This document shows, one piece after another, positions 5,777 through 6,604 of a stretch of DNA of 6,604 bases. Each line of letters opens with the position of its first letter. The first letter of the stretch is position 1. The stretch spans positions 1-6,604 of the forward strand of contig JAISQV010000112.1 in NCBI GenBank assembly GCA_031273985.1, read 5' to 3'. The DNA comes from Spirochaetaceae bacterium. Its GTDB lineage: Bacteria > Spirochaetota > Spirochaetia > Treponematales > Breznakiellaceae. A model generated the notes under the pieces. That model was not told the origin of the DNA, ran no database searches, and was given only the letters and a program-made list of their open reading frames with translations. The position numbers were made by a program, and so were the translations under genes.

Positions 5777-6505
5777 CTATCGCAATTCCGAAATAACAGA
5801 AAGGGCGATACCTGTCGCGCTGGCAATATCGGCATCGGCTATGCCGAGGGCTTTCAGTTTTCTGGCTATTTCCATGGAATTCTCGGCTTTACCTCTGGCT
5901 TCGCCCCTGGCCTCGCCTCTGGCTTCGCCCCTAGCCTCGCCTCTGGCTTCCCAGAGCTGCGCTAACCCTGTTTCCCTGAAGAGTTCGTCAAATACCGCTG
6001 TGTCTGACATCTTCATTACCTCCGCTAATTGGCCTATGTTCGCTTTCGCCAGCATCTTAATGTACGCCTGAACCGGCGCCCCTTTCGGCAGCCTTAACGT
6101 TTCCTCCACTATGCTCCGCATTGCGCTTACGCTTATGCCGCGCCCAAGGTTCGCCAGCCACAGGGCTTCCTTCCCCTCAAGCCTTCCCCGCTCCAGTATC
6201 TGCATCGGAAACATAGCGCCTTCTATCAGCGTAATGCCGGGGCTGGTTTCCGTCAATCTATAGCCGCAACCGTCTCTCAGGAAGGTTTTTACGGTAACAG
6301 GCTCCCTGCTCGTTACGAAGGTAACGGTAAGGTCTTGTATGTCGTTGTTATCAGGCGGGGTGCAGTAGAGGTATGCGTAGGCCATTACCCTGTGGAAGTC
6401 CTGCAGGGAAAGGTAATCGTCGGGGCTCTTGTACTCGACCAGGTTCCGGCCCTTAAAGATGGCGGCTACGCTCTTTTTTATGACTACAGAGGCTTTCCCA
6501 AAACT
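5777..6505 (-). pseudogene. Rpn-like PD-(D/E)XK nuclease-family protein, N-terminally truncated remnant
   Basis: The frame ends at TAG (5779-5777). The first usable start is ATG at 6385 (202 residues), but recognisable family sequence continues upstream without a start codon: IKKSVAAIFKGRNL, then VEYKSPDD (VEYKSP at 6439-6422), which carries the E-x-K half of the PD-(D/E)XK site, then the DFHRVMAYAYLY helix. The frame is then closed by TGA at 6508-6506, inside a palindrome. The expected N-terminal part with the first catalytic acid is not seen in any frame of the remaining 96 bases. Downstream come a family-typical middle region, five EARG repeats and a short helical tail (ARKLKALG...ATGIALSVISEL). 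Relatives are Rpn/transposase-associated or Treponema-type hypothetical proteins, often multicopy. A product from 6385 would lack the active site. The coding DNA looks less GC-extreme than thrA or the TPR gene, consistent with acquired DNA. The gene converges on the TPR gene. Family assignment is moderate to good. Confidence 0.7.
5893..5952 (-). repeat. 12-bp tandem repeat, five units, encoding EARG
   Basis: Five in-frame 12-bp units alternate between ctctggcttcgc and ccctggcctcgc types (plus-strand reading), giving a 24-bp higher-order period; the last unit ends in ccc where the type has cgc. They encode EARG five times between LW and KAENS. Copy-number changes would be in frame and would alter only the length of a charged helix. 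Confidence 0.9.
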
Positions 6506-6521
6506 TCAGTTTTGGGAAAGC
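6492..6521. repeat. Palindrome, 14-bp stem, closing the nuclease-like frame
   Basis: Arms gctttcccaaaact (6492-6505) and agttttgggaaagc (6508-6521) are exact inverted repeats separated by tc. On the minus strand the centre supplies the TGA (6508-6506) that closes the Rpn-like frame. This is the strongest palindrome in the window. Confidence 0.85.
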
Positions 6522-6536
6522 TACCTTGGATTTATG

Positions 6537-6568
6537 TGGAAAAAACGGACTTTAGGCCGCTTTTTCCA
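6537..6568. repeat. Palindrome, 12-bp stem with one mismatch
   Basis: Arms tggaaaaaacgg (6537-6548) and ccgctttttcca (6557-6568) pair at eleven of twelve positions around an 8-nt loop (actttagg). It lies sixteen bases beyond the 6492-6521 palindrome. Confidence 0.65.
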
Positions 6569-6586
6569 AAAGCCTGGCCCAAAACC

Positions 6587-6603
6587 GTGCGCTTTTAGCG
6601 CAC
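6587..6603. repeat. Palindrome, 7-bp stem with 3-nt loop, at window edge
   Basis: Arms gtgcgct (6587-6593) and agcgcac (6597-6603) are exact inverted repeats around the loop ttt. The geometry matches the triloop hairpins of the thrA/TPR intergenic region. Confidence 0.65.
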
Positions 6604-6604
6604 A

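Noticed and set aside
5893..5952. Short repeat array as a CRISPR
   Set aside because: The units are 12 bp, contiguous, without spacers, and encode EARG in frame.
6335..6598. Plus-strand frame of 87 codons at the right edge
   Set aside because: It is the complement of the VEYKSP-coding region followed by the palindromes; the VEYKSP frame on the other strand has clear family resemblance.

Overview
This 6.6 kb window is GC-rich bacterial chromosome. It carries three intact or window-truncated genes, one gene remnant, and an unusual amount of palindromic and repeated intergenic DNA. The gene families (multi-PPC-domain exported protein, single-pass membrane TPR protein with a nuclease-like tail, Rpn-like PD-(D/E)XK protein with an EARG tandem repeat) and the many intergenic palindromes recall spirochaetes of the Treponema group, including termite-gut types. 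That assignment is an inference from family resemblance; nothing in the window proves it.

Layout. (1) The left edge to 911, + strand, is the C-terminal part of a secreted or surface protein built from PPC-type beta-sandwich repeats. (2) 912-1245 is a gene-free gap between two convergent genes. It is filled by copies of a TTAACCACGAA / TTCGTGGTTAA motif in opposing orientations and by strand-asymmetric purine/pyrimidine tracts; one repeat copy runs into the thrA stop codon. (3) 1246-3744, - strand, is thrA, a fused aspartokinase-homoserine dehydrogenase. It catalyses the first and third steps of the aspartate pathway to threonine, methionine and, through aspartate semialdehyde, lysine. (4) 3745-4221 is a divergent intergenic region with one candidate promoter facing each way and, between them, a dense cluster of strong hairpins, several with exact 3-nt loops. 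(5) 4222-5619, + strand, encodes an N-terminally membrane-anchored TPR protein ending in what looks like a catalytically inactive Mrr-type endonuclease domain. (6) 5620-5776 is a short convergent gap with only a weak terminator candidate. (7) 5777-6505, - strand, is an Rpn-like PD-(D/E)XK gene remnant that has lost its N-terminus; its frame is closed by a TGA lying inside a long palindrome. Two more palindromes follow before the window ends.

The four genes do not form an operon (strands alternate +, -, +, -) and there is no sign that they act in one pathway. The most noteworthy content is the palindromes: hairpins with unrelated stem sequences but similar architecture (7-14 bp stems, mostly triloops) occur both between the divergent promoters and at the broken 5' end of the nuclease-like gene. 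This suggests a genome-wide palindrome-generating or mobile process. The TPR-Mrr-like fusion, with a promoter that may give a leaderless mRNA, is the other item worth following up.
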